From positions 1 through 64,000 of the forward strand of contig SVUD01000004.1 of the NCBI GenBank assembly GCA_015063445.1: a stretch of DNA of 64,000 nt, read 5' to 3'. The position numbers were made by a program, and so were the translations under genes. A model generated the notes under the pieces. That model ran no database searches and had not been told where the DNA came from. It saw only the letters and a program-made list of their open reading frames with translations. The stretch is from Oscillospiraceae bacterium. Its GTDB lineage: Bacteria > Bacillota_A > Clostridia > Oscillospirales > CAG-272. Positions 46,403 through 55,252 of this stretch are shown here, piece after piece (the first letter of the stretch is position 1; the number at the start of each line of letters is the position of its first letter).

Positions 46403-46807
46403 TTATCTGTACGTCTCTAAAACGAAAGCGCTTTCAATATAGTTTATTTGCTTTGCTTTTTTGTTTTTGCCGAGAAAGACCTCAGCCACGTCAAAACGGA
46501 ACTTTTTTCTTCCGCCCGTTGACGCCGCGAAAACCTTTGCCGCGGTGATTATAGATTTTTGTTTATTCTTATCGACCGACTCCCTTGGAAGTCTGTCAAG
46601 GGGATTCAAGGCTCCTTCCGTTTTGGATTTTACCTCAACGAAGCAAATGTGCTCCTTTTCCTCGGCGATAATATCTATTTCGTGACCGTCGGCAACGTAG
46701 TTTCTGTGAAGTATTTTATATTTTTTTCGCTTAAGGTATTTACATACTGCCGCCTCGGCTATATTACCCTTAATGCGTCTGTCGGTTAAAACCTTAAGTA
46801 TATTCAT
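46403..46807 (-). CDS. yraN: YraN family (UPF0102) nuclease-like protein, 134 aa
   Basis: A restriction-endonuclease-like fold of the UPF0102 family. The signature GNIAEAAVCKYLKRKKYKIL, DGHEIDIIAEE and CFVEVKSKTEG (the D..ExK catalytic pattern) is intact. Cellular role is not settled in the family. It starts within the rnhB stop (TAATG overlap), so the two are coupled. Confidence 0.92.
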   Translation of the reverse strand: MNILKVLTDRRIKGNIAEAAVCKYLKRKKYKILHRNYVADGHEIDIIAEEKEHICFVEVKSKTEGALNPLDRLPRESVDKNKQKSIITAAKVFAASTGGRKKFRFDVAEVFLGKNKKAKQINYIESAFVLETYR

Positions 46808-47406
46808 TATTTGTCAAGAAATTTCAAAAATGTCATTCTGTATATAGGCGAAGGACCGTATTTTCTCACAGCGTCCATATGGTCCTTTGTCGGATATCCC
46901 TTGTGCTTCGCTATTCCGTATTCGGGATAAAGCTTGTCAAGCTCGACGCACTGTCTGTCACGGGTTACCTTAGCGAGAATTGAGGCTGCCGCAATCGAGG
47001 CACTCTTTGCGTCTCCCTTGACTACGGTTTCTGTGGGAATATCGAATCCGCGCGAGCAGTTTCCGTCAATAAGAGCAAAATCCGCCTTAACGGGTAAAGC
47101 CTCGATAGCTCTTTTCATAGCAAGCATAGAAGCGTTAAGTATATTGATTTCATCAATTTCGGCGGGTGATGCCTCGGCAATAGCGTAGGCAACCGCCTTT
47201 TCCTTGATTATATCAAAAAGCTTTTCACGCTTTTTCTCGGTGAGCTTTTTTGAGTCGTTAAGTCCTTCTATTTCAACGTTACGGGGAAGTATTACAGCCG
47301 CCGCGACAACGGGACCGCAAAGAGGACCTCTGCCTGCCTCATCCGTGCCGCAAACCGCCGTATATCCCTCGGCGTATTTCATATTTTCGTATTCAAAGCT
47401 TGGCAT
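46807..47406 (-). CDS. rnhB: Ribonuclease HII, 199 aa
   Basis: Removes RNA from RNA-DNA hybrids and starts ribonucleotide excision. Signature GTDEAGRGPLCGPVVAAAVI with the first catalytic Asp-Glu pair, LIDGNCSRG with the second Asp, and VTRDRQ. Length is normal. Overlaps rbgA by one base (TAATG). Confidence 0.96.
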   Translation of the reverse strand: MPSFEYENMKYAEGYTAVCGTDEAGRGPLCGPVVAAAVILPRNVEIEGLNDSKKLTEKKREKLFDIIKEKAVAYAIAEASPAEIDEINILNASMLAMKRAIEALPVKADFALIDGNCSRGFDIPTETVVKGDAKSASIAAASILAKVTRDRQCVELDKLYPEYGIAKHKGYPTKDHMDAVRKYGPSPIYRMTFLKFLDK

Positions 47407-48275
47407 TATCTGTCCTCCGGACTCTCAAGTGAAATTCTTCCTATAACCGCTCCTCTGAACTCGTCAAGAAGCATTTCAGCGCAGCGTGACGAATTTATTC
47501 CGCCGCCCGATATGAGCATACCGCGGCGTCTTGCGACAAGCTCGAAAAGGTCGTAACCGTCAAGACCGTAGGTCTCGTCCTCGGTGAGCTTGTATCTTTG
47601 CATAAATTTATCGGGAGCGCACACCATAAGGCGCGCGCAGAGTATCATAGCCATTTCCTCAGTGTCGATTATCTTGTCTCGGATAGCGCCGGTAAGAGCT
47701 AAATTCTGTCCTACGACCTCATCCTCAAATTTAGGCCAGAGAACACCGGGCATATCAAGAAGATCAAGACCTATTTCGGTAGTAACCCACTGCTTATTAA
47801 CGGTAACGCCGGGGCGGTCCTCGACTTTAGCTCTCTTTGCTCCGGAGAGCTTGTTGATGAGAGAGGATTTTCCAACGTTTGGGATTCCAACAACCATAGC
47901 CTTAAGCCGTCTGCCTTCCATACCCTTAGCGTTATATCTGTCTATTTTGTCCTTAAGCGTTTTTTTGACCGCCTCCGAGAGATTTTTGATACCAACGCTG
48001 TCGGTGGAATCTATAAGAACGGCATTTTCACCGCGCTTTTCAAAGTATTCCATCCACTTGCGGCTTATATCGGGATCTGCGATAGAGGATTTTGTAAGAA
48101 CGGTAAGCTTTGGCTTACCCTGAGTAAGCTTTTCTATTTCGGGGTTTTTCGAGCTATACGGAATTCTTGCGTCAAGAAGCTCGAGAACGATATCCACCTG
48201 TCCGAGACAGTCAGCCATCATTCTTCTTGTTTTCGCCATATGGCCCGGGAACCACTGTATAGGATTAATTGCCAT
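47406..48275 (-). CDS. rbgA: Ribosome biogenesis GTPase RbgA (YlqF), 289 aa
   Basis: Circularly permuted GTPase needed for late 50S assembly. Permuted order is seen: G4 position, then GIPNVGKSSLINKL (G1), RPGVT (G2) and LLDMPGVLWP (G3), followed by the RNA-binding C-terminal helical domain. The N-terminus NPIQWFPGHMAKTRR is family-specific. The usual G4 motif NKxD reads TKSS (LTKSSIAD), which should weaken guanine specificity. Between lepB and rnhB, as in Bacillus-like genomes. Confidence 0.93.
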   Translation of the reverse strand: MAINPIQWFPGHMAKTRRMMADCLGQVDIVLELLDARIPYSSKNPEIEKLTQGKPKLTVLTKSSIADPDISRKWMEYFEKRGENAVLIDSTDSVGIKNLSEAVKKTLKDKIDRYNAKGMEGRRLKAMVVGIPNVGKSSLINKLSGAKRAKVEDRPGVTVNKQWVTTEIGLDLLDMPGVLWPKFEDEVVGQNLALTGAIRDKIIDTEEMAMILCARLMVCAPDKFMQRYKLTEDETYGLDGYDLFELVARRRGMLISGGGINSSRCAEMLLDEFRGAVIGRISLESPEDR

Positions 48276-48389
48276 TTTTAAAAGTCGCTTTCAATTTATT
48301 GGCTCAAAAGAGCCTTTGCTTTGGCTTGCAGGAAGCCTTTTTAAGTTTACAATGCGTTTGAAGTAAGTCTTTACTCACAAGCGAGTAAT

Positions 48390-49535
48390 TTATTCTACCG
48401 CTCCAAATTTATCAAACGGATAGAAACGGAAAAGAACCTTTCCGAGAATGCTGTCCTCCTTTATAGGACCTACCGCTCTTGAATCGCTTGAAACGTCACG
48501 GTGATCGCCCATAACGAAGACCTCACCCTCTTTAATTGTGATAGGAGCCATTTCCTTCGGTCTTTCCCAATAATTGATATTGTTGCCGATATAAACGTAA
48601 TCTTCTTTGAGCATTTCACCGTTTAAAATAACGTTGCCGTCGGTGTCTATTTCAATAGTATCGCCCGCAATAGCGATAACTCTTTTAACTATCGGCTTGC
48701 GCATAGCCTCAACGTCAAGCGAATAGTCCTCGCATACTACTATATCGCCTCTTTCGGGCTTGTAGAGAAAGTCTGAAATAATAATATGCTCCCCCTCGAA
48801 GAGCGTATTTTCCATAGAGCTTCCTTCAACAACGGAGTGGCGGAAGAAGAAAGTAGTCAAGATAAAAACAGCAGCCAAGCTGAATATGAAAAGCTCAATA
48901 AAATCGAAAAGAGAATCTATAAGACGGTTACCTATCTTGATTTCTTTTTGCTTTTCACCGTCATCCTCATCTAATTCAAATTCGGCGTCGCAAGCTTTTA
49001 TCTCAACGTCGTTTTCATAGTTATTACGGTTGTTGTAATTACCGCTTTCGCCGCTATCGTCGGCTTCGTAATTATCTACTTCACCGCCATCATCGGCAAC
49101 GTAATTACCGCTATTGTAATCATCGTAATTGACATAGCCCTCACTGTCGGTATTCGCGCCTTCTCCGCCGCTCTCCGCGGAATTTTCGAAAGCTCCGTCT
49201 TTTTCATCAATGCCGTTAGTATCGGTATTCGTATTCATTTCGGGAGTCTCGGCGGTAGAGGAGATATCTTTGTTCTCCGTCGCTGCTTTCGGTGACTTGA
49301 ACTCGGCGGAAGTATCCTCAGATTCCGCAGTTACTTCGGTCGCCGTAACCTCGTCGGGCATATCCTCAGCCTCAGCTGTTGCTTCGGGAGTCTTGCCTGC
49401 GTCTTCGATATTTTCGTCAGTCTCGAAGTTATCGGGAGAAGAGGGAAGAGCGCTCGGTTCATTATTGAGATCGTCTTTTACCCGAGCCTCGACGTTTTCT
49501 TCGTTAATGCCGTTTTCGGATTTAAATTCGTTCAT
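48390..49535 (-). CDS. lepB: Type I signal peptidase with 200-residue acidic N-terminal tail, 381 aa
   Basis: Cleaves signal peptides outside the membrane. One membrane helix (about 205-230, FIELFIFSLAAVFILTTFFF) is followed by catalytic Ser (GSSMENTL, near 239), catalytic Lys (VKRVIAIAGD, near 281) and box E GDHRDVSSDSRAVG. The first 200 residues are a cytoplasmic, disordered, highly acidic region rich in Glu, Asp, Asn, Ser and Thr; the family normally has under 30 residues there. Start 49535 (MNEF) has GAAAGGA 6 bases upstream; a TTG two codons earlier is not needed. First gene of the operon. Confidence 0.93.
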   Translation of the reverse strand: MNEFKSENGINEENVEARVKDDLNNEPSALPSSPDNFETDENIEDAGKTPEATAEAEDMPDEVTATEVTAESEDTSAEFKSPKAATENKDISSTAETPEMNTNTDTNGIDEKDGAFENSAESGGEGANTDSEGYVNYDDYNSGNYVADDGGEVDNYEADDSGESGNYNNRNNYENDVEIKACDAEFELDEDDGEKQKEIKIGNRLIDSLFDFIELFIFSLAAVFILTTFFFRHSVVEGSSMENTLFEGEHIIISDFLYKPERGDIVVCEDYSLDVEAMRKPIVKRVIAIAGDTIEIDTDGNVILNGEMLKEDYVYIGNNINYWERPKEMAPITIKEGEVFVMGDHRDVSSDSRAVGPIKEDSILGKVLFRFYPFDKFGAVE

Positions 49536-49631
49536 TTGCAATCCTTTCGTATTTTATCGGTCCGGCGAAAATAAGCGAGATTTTCACAAAAACACCCTAT
49601 CAGCCGACCTCACTATACACTTATTCATAAT

Positions 49632-49660
49632 ATTATACCATAATTATTAGCGAATTGCAA
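49632..49660 (-). promoter_or_regulatory. lepB operon promoter
   Basis: On the minus strand TTGCAA (49660-49655), 17 bases, TATAAT (49637-49632) with an extended TGG. Long leader of about 95 bases. Confidence 0.8.
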
Positions 49661-49774
49661 TCCATAAATATAAATGTAAAACAAAATATTTTATAAATTT
49701 AAGAACAAAAAAGCGCATTTTTTATACAATATTATAATCTTTTCCAAAAGTTGAAACTTTTTTTCAAAAACATA

Positions 49775-49803
49775 TTGATTTTTTTTGAGAAGTGTGATAT
49801 AAT
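49775..49803 (+). promoter_or_regulatory. rplS promoter
   Basis: TTGATT (49775-49780), 17 bases, TATAAT (49798-49803). Confidence 0.8.
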
Positions 49804-49809
49804 AACTTC

Positions 49810-49906
49810 AACTGTGTCAGAGTCAAGAACTCTGTTTATCAGCATTTCAGAGCAGTCCTCTGCGTAGCTCCGTACGAATGCTCGTAGTATTAAGGAGGGC
49901 CTAAAA
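49810..49906 (+). promoter_or_regulatory. Structured rplS (L19) leader
   Basis: The 95-base leader holds three hairpins in a row: CAGAGT/ACTCTG (49818-49834), CAGAG/CTCTG (49848-49862) and TACGA/TCGTA (49873-49886), ending just before the SD AAGGAGGG. This placement and shape fit the L19 leader class of Firmicutes, thought to serve autogenous control by L19; I have not matched it to the covariance model. Confidence 0.6.
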
Positions 49907-50248
49907 ATGGAAAAGATTCAGGCTTTTGTAAGTGAGCAGCTCAAAACTGAGATTCCTCAGTTTGGCATTGGTGACGGTGTAAAGGTTTACATTCGTATCA
50001 CCGAAGGTGAAAAGACAAGAACTCAGCTCTTCGAGGGTACCGTTATTGCAAGACATGGCGGCGGAATTTCTGAAACCTTCACTGTAAGACGTGTTTCTTA
50101 CGGTGTTGGCGTAGAGAAGACTTTCCCCATCCATTCTCCTAACGTTGAGAAGATCGAGGTATTCCGTCTTGCGAAGGTTCGCCGTGCGAAGCTTTATTAT
50201 CTTCGTTCAAGAGTTGGTAAAGCGGCTAAGGTTAAGGAGAGAATCTGA
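49907..50248 (+). CDS. rplS: 50S ribosomal protein L19, 113 aa
   Basis: Sits at the 30S-50S interface. Family marks: [58 protein letters not shown] and the C-terminal [11 protein letters not shown]. The gene stands alone with its own leader and terminator, apart from the usual rpsP-rimM-trmD set, while lepB and rbgA lie divergently as in related genomes. Confidence 0.97.
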   Translation: MEKIQAFVSEQLKTEIPQFGIGDGVKVYIRITEGEKTRTQLFEGTVIARHGGGISETFTVRRVSYGVGVEKTFPIHSPNVEKIEVFRLAKVRRAKLYYLRSRVGKAAKVKERI

Positions 50249-50267
50249 TTTCTCACCCGTCGCAATA

Positions 50268-50299
50268 AAAAACAACCGCTTTTCAGCGGTTGTTTTTTA
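50268..50299 (+). terminator. rplS terminator
   Basis: AACAACCGCT, loop TTTC, AGCGGTTGTT, then TTTT. Confidence 0.9.
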
Positions 50300-50323
50300 C
50301 TTTATGCGCATTTGTTTGATTTG

Positions 50324-50662
50324 TTAAGCCATGTTTTCGGAAAGCTTCTTACCGCCGAGAATATGGAAGTGAAGATGCTTTACGGATTGGCAGCCGTCGT
50401 TTCCAATGTTTGAAACGATTCTGTATCCGTTTTCAAGTCCGAGTTTTTTTGCGATCACGGGTATTGCCTCGAAAATCTTTGAGACGGTAGCCGAGTTGTT
50501 TTCGCATATTTCGTCAGCCGATGCAATATGCTCTTTTGGAACAACGAGACAATGCACGGGAGCCTGAGGAGCTATATCGAGGAAGGCGTAGCAATACTCG
50601 TCCTCGTAAACCTTGCTTGAGGGGATATCACCCTTCACGATAGCGCAAAATAAACAATCCAT
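50324..50662 (-). CDS. HIT family (histidine triad) protein, 112 aa
   Basis: A Hint/HinT-like nucleotide hydrolase of the AMP-lysine/AMP-amide type. The start MDCLFCAIVKGDIPSSK with the paired cysteines is family-typical and the triad is HLHFHILGG near the end. Start 50662 chosen by family length and GAAAGG about 10 bases upstream. Single-gene transcript with its own promoter. Confidence 0.93.
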   Translation of the reverse strand: MDCLFCAIVKGDIPSSKVYEDEYCYAFLDIAPQAPVHCLVVPKEHIASADEICENNSATVSKIFEAIPVIAKKLGLENGYRIVSNIGNDGCQSVKHLHFHILGGKKLSENMA

Positions 50663-50709
50663 AATTTTGATACCTTTCTTACTGTGAGGCTTTTGCCTTG
50701 TATAGAACA

Positions 50710-50738
50710 ATTCTATCATAAACAAAGAAAAAATTCAA
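50710..50738 (-). promoter_or_regulatory. HIT gene promoter
   Basis: On the minus strand TTGAAT (50738-50733), 17 bases, TAGAAT (50715-50710). Confidence 0.7.
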
Positions 50739-50759
50739 GTAGCGAAAAGAGAATTTAGC

Positions 50760-51863
50760 ATGTCGGATAAAAAATATTTGCTTCCCGAATATCCAATAAA
50801 GCATGATATGTGGGATGAAATTTTGGAAAGTGAGCTTCCCGTAACCGTTTACGGAATGGGTAACGGAGCGGATAAGCTTTTTTTAAGGCTCGGAGAAGAC
50901 TGCGCCAAGAAAAAAATTAAAGAGATTTTTGCCTCCGACGGATTTGTAAGGGGGCATAGCTTCAGAGGATATAAGGTAAAAACGCTTTCCGACGTAAAAA
51001 ATGAGTATTCCGATTTTTTGATACTTCTTTCGTTTGCCTCAAACAGAAGTGATGTTATTGAAATGATAAAGAGAATAAATTCGGAAAACAAAATGCTTAT
51101 TCCGGATATGCCCGTTACGGGCGAAAGCTACTTTGATAAGGAGTTTTACAACAGTAATTATGAAAATATAAAAAAGGCTTACGATGCTCTTGCCGACGAA
51201 GAGTCTAAAAAGCTTTTTTCTTCCATTATAAATTATAAGCTGTCGGGAAGGGCGGAATATCTTTTTGCAAAAACGCATACGGTATCGGAAATTTACAGTC
51301 TGCTCGGTGACAGTATAAAAACGGCAATAGACGCGGGCGCTTATAATGGCGATACCGCGCGTGAAATGCAAGGTTATTTTAGCAAAATAGAGAAAATTTA
51401 CGCAATCGAGCCGGATAAACGCAACTTCAAAAAGCTCTCAAAATACGTAAATGAGAACGGGCTCGGTGAAAAAATCGTCACTGTCAATGCGGGTGTATGG
51501 AGCGAAAACTCCGAAGGAGTCTTCAATAGCTCCGCAAACCGAAATTCTTCAATTTCGTCAACAGTTTCCTTCGAGTCAAAAAGCGATACCGTTCCGCTTG
51601 TTTCCATAGATTCCTTGGCGAACGAAAAAATAGACTATATCAAATATGACGTAGAGGGAGCGGAACGTGAAGCGCTAAGGGGCAGCTTCAATACGATTGA
51701 AGGGTATAGACCGAGGCTTCTGATCTCGGCGTATCACAGAAGCGAGGATATATTCACCCTTGTTAATTATATGAAGGAAAATCACCCGTATTATTCGCTC
51801 TATATGAGAAGAAGCGAGTGCTTTCCCGCATGGGAGATCGCCATTATAGCAATCCCCGAATAA
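50760..51863 (+). CDS. FkbM-family SAM methyltransferase, 367 aa
   Basis: Residues 165-360 are an FkbM methyltransferase: AIDAGAYNGDTAREM (SAM glycine loop), IYAIEPDKRNFKKL, and IDYIKYDVEGAEREALRG. Residues 25-110 form a Rossmann-like part (LPVTVYGMGNGADKLF), as found in FkbM proteins that act on sugars or lipid-linked groups. Substrate unknown; sits before a U32 gene but is not obviously coupled. SD is weak (AGAGAA). Confidence 0.85.
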   Translation: MSDKKYLLPEYPIKHDMWDEILESELPVTVYGMGNGADKLFLRLGEDCAKKKIKEIFASDGFVRGHSFRGYKVKTLSDVKNEYSDFLILLSFASNRSDVIEMIKRINSENKMLIPDMPVTGESYFDKEFYNSNYENIKKAYDALADEESKKLFSSIINYKLSGRAEYLFAKTHTVSEIYSLLGDSIKTAIDAGAYNGDTAREMQGYFSKIEKIYAIEPDKRNFKKLSKYVNENGLGEKIVTVNAGVWSENSEGVFNSSANRNSSISSTVSFESKSDTVPLVSIDSLANEKIDYIKYDVEGAEREALRGSFNTIEGYRPRLLISAYHRSEDIFTLVNYMKENHPYYSLYMRRSECFPAWEIAIIAIPE

Positions 51864-51866
51864 GTA

Positions 51867-51895
51867 TTGCATTTTGTTTTTATATATGATACAAT
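51867..51895 (+). promoter_or_regulatory. Promoter of the U32-uppP genes
   Basis: TTGCAT (51867-51872), 17 bases, TACAAT (51890-51895), at the end of the FkbM gene. Confidence 0.65.
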
Positions 51896-51931
51896 TATTC
51901 ACGTAATATCTTTTTTGAAAGGATAATATAT

Positions 51932-53164
51932 ATGAAAAGACCGGAAATATTATCCCCGGCAGGAAATTTTGAAAAAATGAAGGCGGCGATTCTTTACGGA
52001 GCAGATGCCGTTTATCTTTCGGGTAAAATATTCGGTATGCGTGCCGCAGCCGATAATTTTTCCTTGGAAGAGCTTGCAGAGGCTGTTGAATATGCGCACG
52101 GTAAGGGGGTAAAGGTCTATCTTACTCTTAACACCATGCCCCGTGAAAACGAATATCCCACGCTTGTCGACTACCTTTCAAAGCTTAAAAATATACCGAT
52201 TGACGCTATGATTATCGGTGATATAGGAGTTATGGAGCTAGTTCGTGAAATGCTTCCCGAAATGGAGATACACGTTTCAACGCAGGCAAATTCCGTCAGC
52301 TCCAACGATTGCCTTGCCTGGTATAAGCTCGGCGCTCGCCGTGTCGTTCTCGCAAGAGAGCTGACACTTGAGGAAATCAAGGCTATAAGGGCAAAAATTC
52401 CCGATGATCTTGAGCTTGAATGCTTCATTCACGGCTCAATGTGCATTTCTTATAGCGGAAGATGTCTGCTTTCGGGACATATAATTGACAGAGACGCAAA
52501 CAGAGGAATGTGCGCTCAGCCTTGCAGATGGAATTATACAATAAGAGGCTACGAGATAGCCGAGGAAAAACGCCCCGAGCTTGCGATGCCGATCGAAGAG
52601 GTAAACGGAGAAACCTTTATTATGGCGAGCCGTGATACCTGCACTATCGAGCATATTCCCGAGCTTGTCGAGGCTGGAATAAATTCCTTCAAAATTGAGG
52701 GAAGAATGAAATCCGCTTATTATACTGCGGTTGTTACGAATGCTTATAAAATGGCGCTTGACAGCTATTTTTCGGGCAATTATGAGTATAATGAGCTTTG
52801 GTACCGTGAGCTTCTCTCTGTAAGCCACAGAAATTATGCAACGGGATACTATTTCTCAGATCCGAGAACCAATGCGAATACGGCAGAGGATAACGGATAT
52901 ATAAAGGATAAAGCATATCTTTCAACGGTTGTGGAATATAATGAAGAAACCGGCGAAGCGCTTATGACTCAAAGGAATAAAATGACTCTCGGAGATAGGG
53001 TTGAGGTCATAACTCCAGGTAGAGTCGGAAGAGTTGTTGAAATAACCGAGCTTTACGATGAGAACAGACTTCCCATAACCTCAACGCCGCATCCGTATAT
53101 GTTATTCTATGCTAAGGTATCCGAGCCGCTGTGTCCCGGAGATATAGTAAGAGCAGGCGATTAG
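51932..53164 (+). CDS. Peptidase U32 family protein (TrhP/RlhA type), 410 aa
   Basis: U32 family: known members hydroxylate tRNA (TrhP, ho5U) or 23S rRNA (RlhA) and bind an iron-sulfur cluster. Opening KRPEILSPAGNFEKMKAAILYGADAVYL, and the signature ECFIHGSMCISYSGRCLLS with MCAQPCRW that supply the four clustering cysteines, are complete. The length (410) fits TrhP more than the long RlhA. GAAAGG precedes the ATG. Confidence 0.88.
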   Translation: MKRPEILSPAGNFEKMKAAILYGADAVYLSGKIFGMRAAADNFSLEELAEAVEYAHGKGVKVYLTLNTMPRENEYPTLVDYLSKLKNIPIDAMIIGDIGVMELVREMLPEMEIHVSTQANSVSSNDCLAWYKLGARRVVLARELTLEEIKAIRAKIPDDLELECFIHGSMCISYSGRCLLSGHIIDRDANRGMCAQPCRWNYTIRGYEIAEEKRPELAMPIEEVNGETFIMASRDTCTIEHIPELVEAGINSFKIEGRMKSAYYTAVVTNAYKMALDSYFSGNYEYNELWYRELLSVSHRNYATGYYFSDPRTNANTAEDNGYIKDKAYLSTVVEYNEETGEALMTQRNKMTLGDRVEVITPGRVGRVVEITELYDENRLPITSTPHPYMLFYAKVSEPLCPGDIVRAGD

Positions 53165-53215
53165 TGACGGTGTATTTAGCCGTAACCGAAAGTCATGTAA
53201 AAACAGGAGCAATTT

Positions 53216-54052
53216 ATGAAATTTATAGAAATTTTGAAGGCGATATTTCTCGGTATCGTAGAGGGAATTACAGAGTGGCTTCCCGTAAGCTCAACAGGAC
53301 ATATGATACTTACCGATGAATTTATACGCCTTAACGTATCCGCTGAATTTAAGGAAATGTTTTTCGTTGTAATTCAGCTTGGCGCGATACTTGCCGTTCC
53401 GACTCTCTTTTTTGAAAAGCTGAATCCTTTTTCGAGAAAAAAGACTAAGGAAGAGAAAAAAGGAACTATCGACCTTTGGTGCAAGGTTATCGTCGGAGCG
53501 CTTCCCGCTGCGGTAGCGGGACTGATTTTAGACGATTTCTTAGACGAGCATTTGTATAATTCCACGGTTATCTCGATAGCTCTTATCGTATACGGAATTG
53601 CATTCATTCTCATTGAGAGAATGAAGAGAGTAAAAGCAAACGAGTTCCGCATTAACGACGTTTCCGAGCTTACCTATAAGGATGCTCTCGCAATAGGCGC
53701 ATTCCAGATTTTATCGCTTATACCGGGTACGTCACGCTCGGGCTCAACTATTATCGGCGGTATGCTTGGCGGAGTTTCGAGAGTTGCCTCGGCGGAGTTT
53801 TCATTCTTTATGGCAATACCGATAATGCTCGGCGCTTCGGGGCTTAAAATACTCAAATTCATACTTGGCGGCGCAACTGTTTCGACCTTTGAGATAGCAT
53901 TGCTTCTCATAGGAATCGCCGTTTCTTATATCGTTTCCGTAATAGTTATTAAATTCCTTATGGACTTCGTTAAAAGACATAGCTTCAGCGCCTTCGGTAT
54001 ATACAGAATCATACTCGGCATCATTGTTCTTGGATATTTCATTTTTGTATAA
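53216..54052 (+). CDS. uppP: Undecaprenyl-diphosphatase UppP (BacA), 278 aa
   Basis: Integral membrane enzyme recycling undecaprenyl pyrophosphate for cell-wall synthesis. Opening [20 protein letters not shown] carries the (E/Q)xxxE motif and [10 protein letters not shown] is the P-loop-like second motif. Eight hydrophobic segments. AGGAGC lies before the start, 51 bases after the U32 gene, so they are likely co-transcribed. Confidence 0.96.
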   Translation: MKFIEILKAIFLGIVEGITEWLPVSSTGHMILTDEFIRLNVSAEFKEMFFVVIQLGAILAVPTLFFEKLNPFSRKKTKEEKKGTIDLWCKVIVGALPAAVAGLILDDFLDEHLYNSTVISIALIVYGIAFILIERMKRVKANEFRINDVSELTYKDALAIGAFQILSLIPGTSRSGSTIIGGMLGGVSRVASAEFSFFMAIPIMLGASGLKILKFILGGATVSTFEIALLLIGIAVSYIVSVIVIKFLMDFVKRHSFSAFGIYRIILGIIVLGYFIFV

Positions 54053-54085
54053 AAATTAATCATTTCACATAAATCTGTTAAAACT

Positions 54086-54130
54086 AAAAAAGCTGACTTG
54101 AATGTAAAAAACACTCAGGTCAGCTTTTTG
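54086..54130. terminator. Bidirectional terminator between uppP and ung
   Basis: AAAAAGCTGACTTGA pairs with TCAGGTCAGCTTTTT around a 13-base loop; A and T tracts are on both sides. Confidence 0.85.
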
Positions 54131-54158
54131 CGTTGTTTTGTAAACAAAGGATTACAAA

Positions 54159-54830
54159 TCAAACCGTTTTTGAAAAATCTATGGTGTTGAGCCCGTTTTC
54201 CGAAAGGAACTTGTTGGCAAGAATAAAGTGATTGCAGCCGAAGAATCCCGCATAAGCCGAAAGAGGACTCGGGTGAGCGCATTCAAGCACAAGATGCTTT
54301 TGATTCTTTATAAAAGCCTTTTTAGCCCTTGCGTTACCGCCCCAGAGTATAAAGACTATGGGCTCTTCCTTCTCGTTAAGTATCTCTATAATTCTGTCGG
54401 TAAGTATCTCCCAGCCGCGCCCCTTGTGGCTCTGAGGCTGTCCCTCACGAACGGTTAGGGTAGTATTGAGCAGAAGAACGCCCTGCTTAGCCCAGCCGGA
54501 AAGCTCGCCCGTCGGAGGCGTAGGCATACCGTATTCCGCATTAAGCTCTTTAAAAATATTCTGGAGCGAGGGAGGAAATTTTACCCCGGGCTTTACCGAG
54601 AAGCAAAGTCCGTGAGCCTGTCCCTCGCCGTGATAAGGATCCTGTCCGAGTATTACCACGCGGGTGTCCTTATACGAGGTATATCTTAGAGCGTTATATA
54701 TATCGTGCATCGGCGGATATATTTTTCTCGTAGAGTATTCCGCCTTTAAAAATTCTCTGAGATTAAGATAATAATCCTTTTCAAATTCGTCCTTGAGAAT
54801 TTCATCCCAATCGTTTCCAAGTGAAACCAT
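54159..54830 (-). CDS. ung: Uracil-DNA glycosylase, 223 aa
   Basis: Removes uracil from DNA. Family 1 motifs: catalytic GQDPYHGEGQAHG with Asp-His water activation and the later HPSPLSAYAGFFG intercalation loop; NTTLTV and WGGNAR also fit. The start at 54830 (MVSLGNDWDE) is favoured: CGGAG lies 6 bases before it; an ATG two codons upstream abuts the SD. Confidence 0.97.
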   Translation of the reverse strand: MVSLGNDWDEILKDEFEKDYYLNLREFLKAEYSTRKIYPPMHDIYNALRYTSYKDTRVVILGQDPYHGEGQAHGLCFSVKPGVKFPPSLQNIFKELNAEYGMPTPPTGELSGWAKQGVLLLNTTLTVREGQPQSHKGRGWEILTDRIIEILNEKEEPIVFILWGGNARAKKAFIKNQKHLVLECAHPSPLSAYAGFFGCNHFILANKFLSENGLNTIDFSKTV

Positions 54831-54884
54831 ACGCATCTCCGTTATTTTCGTATTTTAAATCGTAACGATAAAAATTATACAATC

Positions 54885-54913
54885 ATTATATCATCAAATA
54901 CGCCAAAAATCAA
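54885..54913 (-). promoter_or_regulatory. ung promoter
   Basis: On the minus strand TTGATT (54913-54908), 17 bases, TATAAT (54890-54885). Confidence 0.75.
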
Positions 54914-54924
54914 CCATTTTTGCG

Positions 54925-55134
54925 CTATTTTCGGTTATAATCCCGCTCCGCTATATAGTCTAAAGAGACGTCATAGTAGTCTGCAAGCTTTATAGCCACC
55001 CAAAAAGGAATTTCACGCTCGCCTCTTTCATATCTCTGATATACCGTCAGTTGCATATTCAAAGCCTTTGCGATCTGAGATTGAGTTTTATCATTATCCT
55101 CACGTAAATCTCTTACTCTTCGATAAATAAACAT
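54925..55134 (-). CDS. XRE-family repressor, 69 aa
   Basis: A minimal Cro/C1-type helix-turn-helix protein (RRVRDLREDNDKTQSQIAKA, LTVYQRYERGEREIPFWVAI, ADYYDVSLDYIAER), i.e. a single DNA-binding domain. GGAGG lies 7 bases before its start. Divergent from the membrane protein at 55253, with two operators between, so I infer it represses both directions and is autoregulated. Confidence 0.9.
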   Translation of the reverse strand: MFIYRRVRDLREDNDKTQSQIAKALNMQLTVYQRYERGEREIPFWVAIKLADYYDVSLDYIAERDYNRK

Positions 55135-55169
55135 ACTGAATTCCTCCTTTGTATATTATTATATAAAAT

Positions 55170-55208
55170 AACACCGTTTGGTATTGACAAATAACACCGT
55201 TTGGTGTT
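55170..55208. promoter_or_regulatory. Twin palindromic operators over the divergent XRE promoters
   Basis: AACACCGTTTGGTATT (55170-55185) and AACACCGTTTGGTGTT (55193-55208) have arms AACACC/GGTGTT around GTTT; they lie 23 bases apart. The rightward promoter is TTGACA (55184-55189), 18 bases, TATAAT (55208-55213), so both operators cover the -35 and spacer and one abuts the -10. The leftward promoter on the minus strand (TTGTCA near 55190) overlaps the first operator too. Binding of the neighbouring XRE protein is inferred. Confidence 0.75.
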
Positions 55209-55252
55209 ATAATGCTTTCGTCTTTGAACGTTAAAACAAAAGGAGTTGTTTT

